The notes beneath the pieces were generated by a model, which saw nothing but the letters and a program-made list of their open reading frames with translations, did not search any database and was not told the DNA's origin. Source: an uncultured Lachnospiraceae bacterium (GTDB taxonomy: Bacteria; Bacillota; Clostridia; Lachnospirales; Lachnospiraceae). From it: a DNA stretch of 6,367 nucleotides. Each line of letters begins with the position of its first letter. The stretch's first letter is position 1. Both the position numbers and the translations under genes were made by a program. This document shows, piece after piece, positions 4,775 through 6,367 of this stretch. The stretch is from assembly GCA_945836355.1 (NCBI GenBank), contig CAMALD010000083.1, forward strand, positions 1 to 6,367, in the 5' to 3' direction.

Positions 4775-6367
4775 GTGGAGAAGAATAGGCTGGTATATCG
4801 GTTTGGGAGAAACGCCTGGCGCAATCAGGAGACGGGAAATACAAAGGAATGGCTGCTGACCAACGGAATCGGCGGCTTTGCAAATAGTACAGTCAGTGGG
4901 AACAATAACCGCATTTTCAGCGCCTACCTGATTGCGTCGCTGCATCCTCCTGTAGACCGGATGCTGATACTGGCAAAGACGCATGAGGCAATCCGGCTGG
5001 CGGCTTCGGAGGCTTCAAGGAACGGACAGGGAGCAGCGGACTGGCAGCAGGCGGAACTGATTGATCTTGCCGCTCAGGAATATCCGGGACAGAAGCGAGA
5101 GGGCTATCGCCATTTGAACTCGTTTACGTATGATGTATTGCCGGAATACTGCTATCAGGCAAAGGGAGTAACACTGCGAAAAAAGCTTGCTATGGAGCGC
5201 GGCAAAAATGCCGTCGTACTGCATTACGAAATCTGCAATGACAGCAGCAGGAGGACAATGATCAGTTTGACTCCGCTGATGAATTTCCGACCGTTCGGCG
5301 CGGTCAGCACCTGTGCGGAGCTGAATTTTGATATCAGTCTGCGTGAGAAAGAGGGCAGACTGACGCTGACGCCTGTAAAGGCAAGGGAGTGGGAAATCCG
5401 TCTTTGGACATCGGAGGGGGATTTTTACTACCGCGGGCAGTATCCCGTGTCCATGGCAACGCCCAATTATCTTGCAGATGAGAATGAGCTGTATGCGACG
5501 GATGTGATGAACGGCTTTACCGGAGTGGACTGTCACTTTACACCGTATGAAGTGCGGGTGATTGCAGAGCCGGGTGAATACAAGAGCTTTGATCTGGTCT
5601 GTGAATTGGTGCAGAGCGCGTCCGGTACCGGTAGTGAGACCGTGTCACAGCGGGCGGCGAGGGTGATTGCCGAATGCGAAAACAGGGCGGAGAAGCTGAT
5701 TGCAAAGGCAGGCAGCAGGGATGCCTTCACCGGGCGACTGGTGCTTTCGGCGGATCATTTTCTGGTGAAGAGAGAGTCCACCGGCAAAATGACAATTCTT
5801 GCCGGATATCCGTGGTTTGCGGACTGGGGCAGGGATACCATGATTGCCTTTACCGGATTGACTCTTGCTACCGGGCGCTTTGAAGAAGCGGCACAGGTAC
5901 TTGAATCATTTGCAAAATATGTGGACGGGGGGATGATTCCGAACGTTTTTCCGAACCATGCCGGACAGACGCCGATGTACAATACCATCGATGCATCGCT
6001 GTGGTATTTCTATGCAGTGCTGCAATATTTGAAATACACCACACATTATGAGTGCTATTATGGGGAGAGGGAGATAAAGAAGGCGGCATTACCGGTGCCG
6101 AAGCAGCTTTCGGCGGAGGAGAGGTTTATCCGGGACAATATATATCCGGGTCTGCGGGAAATATTTGCGGCATACCGCGGCGGAACGGCGCGTTACGGTA
6201 TTCACATGGATAATGACGGGCTGATTATGGGCGGAAGCAATCTGGACCAGCTGACCTGGATGGATGTGCGCGTGGGAGAGCTGGTGGTGACACCCCGCCA
6301 CGGCAAAGCGGTCGAGATTAATGCGCTCTGGTATAACGCCCTGCGCTGCATGGAGATATTCATGGAG
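4775..6367 (+). CDS. Glycogen debranching enzyme (amylo-alpha-1,6-glucosidase type), 3' end outside window
   Basis: The frame runs open for 531 codons to the window edge, so the C-terminus is missing. It should remove alpha-1,6-linked glucose stubs from glycogen in the cytoplasm. The N-terminal beta domain (about 20-250) opens with EWLLTNGIGGFANSTVSG and continues with ASLHPPVDRMLILAKTHE, the pattern of the bacterial debranching N-domain. The (alpha/alpha)6 glucosidase domain (GDE C-terminal, GH133-like) shows AGYPWFADWGRDTM (D350, R353, D354), GMIPNVFPNHAGQTPMYNTIDASLWYF split over about 393-420, LDQLTWMDVRVGE (490-502) and TPRHGKAVEINALWYNAL (506-523). Between about 427 and 449 there is a Lys/Glu-rich stretch I judge to be an insertion. 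The GTG start has GGAGG at 4765-4769, five bases upstream. An in-frame ATG at 4763 overlaps that site and lacks its own, so GTG is preferred. Probably co-transcribed with hslO. Confidence 0.92.
   Translation, partial: MEKNRLVYRFGRNAWRNQETGNTKEWLLTNGIGGFANSTVSGNNNRIFSAYLIASLHPPVDRMLILAKTHEAIRLAASEASRNGQGAADWQQAELIDLAAQEYPGQKREGYRHLNSFTYDVLPEYCYQAKGVTLRKKLAMERGKNAVVLHYEICNDSSRRTMISLTPLMNFRPFGAVSTCAELNFDISLREKEGRLTLTPVKAREWEIRLWTSEGDFYYRGQYPVSMATPNYLADENELYATDVMNGFTGVDCHFTPYEVRVIAEPGEYKSFDLVCELVQSASGTGSETVSQRAARVIAECENRAEKLIAKAGSRDAFTGRLVLSADHFLVKRESTGKMTILAGYPWFADWGRDTMIAFTGLTLATGRFEEAAQVLESFAKYVDGGMIPNVFPNHAGQTPMYNTIDASLWYFYAVLQYLKYTTHYECYYGEREIKKAALPVPKQLSAEERFIRDNIYPGLREIFAAYRGGTARYGIHMDNDGLIMGGSNLDQLTWMDVRVGELVVTPRHGKAVEINALWYNALRCMEIFME

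Overview
The window looks like a chromosomal segment of a Gram-positive Clostridia bacterium, most likely Lachnospiraceae. The basis is the relatedness of the Asd, Hsp33 and glycogen-debranching proteins to that group as I recall them, consensus sigma-A-type promoters, strong Shine-Dalgarno sites, and a membrane-anchored protein whose juxtamembrane sequence resembles Lachnospiraceae proteins. No database search was possible. I saw no phage, IS, CRISPR, tRNA or rRNA sequence.

Layout. (1) 1-253, plus: the 3' end of asd (aspartate-semialdehyde dehydrogenase), ending at a perfect 18-bp bidirectional terminator hairpin (271-310). (2) 287-1063, minus: a 258-aa protein with one membrane segment and an extracytoplasmic domain of unknown function; its stop codon lies inside that shared terminator stem. 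(3) 1064-1472: a 409-base gap with no convincing gene but dense signals on the minus strand. It holds a full-consensus promoter (TTGACA, 16 bp, TATAAT), a terminator-like hairpin, a GUGA-capped hairpin, a hairpin with a CUCCCUA loop, and a long multi-tier stem. Together these suggest a structured non-coding RNA of roughly 210 nt (about 1218-1428). A second promoter, with a palindrome over its -35 region, lies downstream and probably drives the 258-aa gene. (4) 1473-2855, minus: a 460-aa membrane-anchored extracytoplasmic protein of unknown function, starting at TTG. (5) From a plus-strand promoter at 2946-2974: a likely three-gene operon of a class I SAM methyltransferase (3008-3862), hslO/Hsp33 (3859-4758, overlapping by ATGA), and a glycogen-debranching enzyme (from 4775, cut by the window end).

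The plus-strand operon combines an unassigned methyltransferase, a redox-activated holdase and a glycogen-breakdown enzyme, which need not share one pathway. The two minus-strand proteins have the same topology (short cytoplasmic part, one membrane segment, large outer domain) and may act at the cell surface, but nothing in the sequence gives a specific role. The most interesting part is the structured minus-strand region between them.
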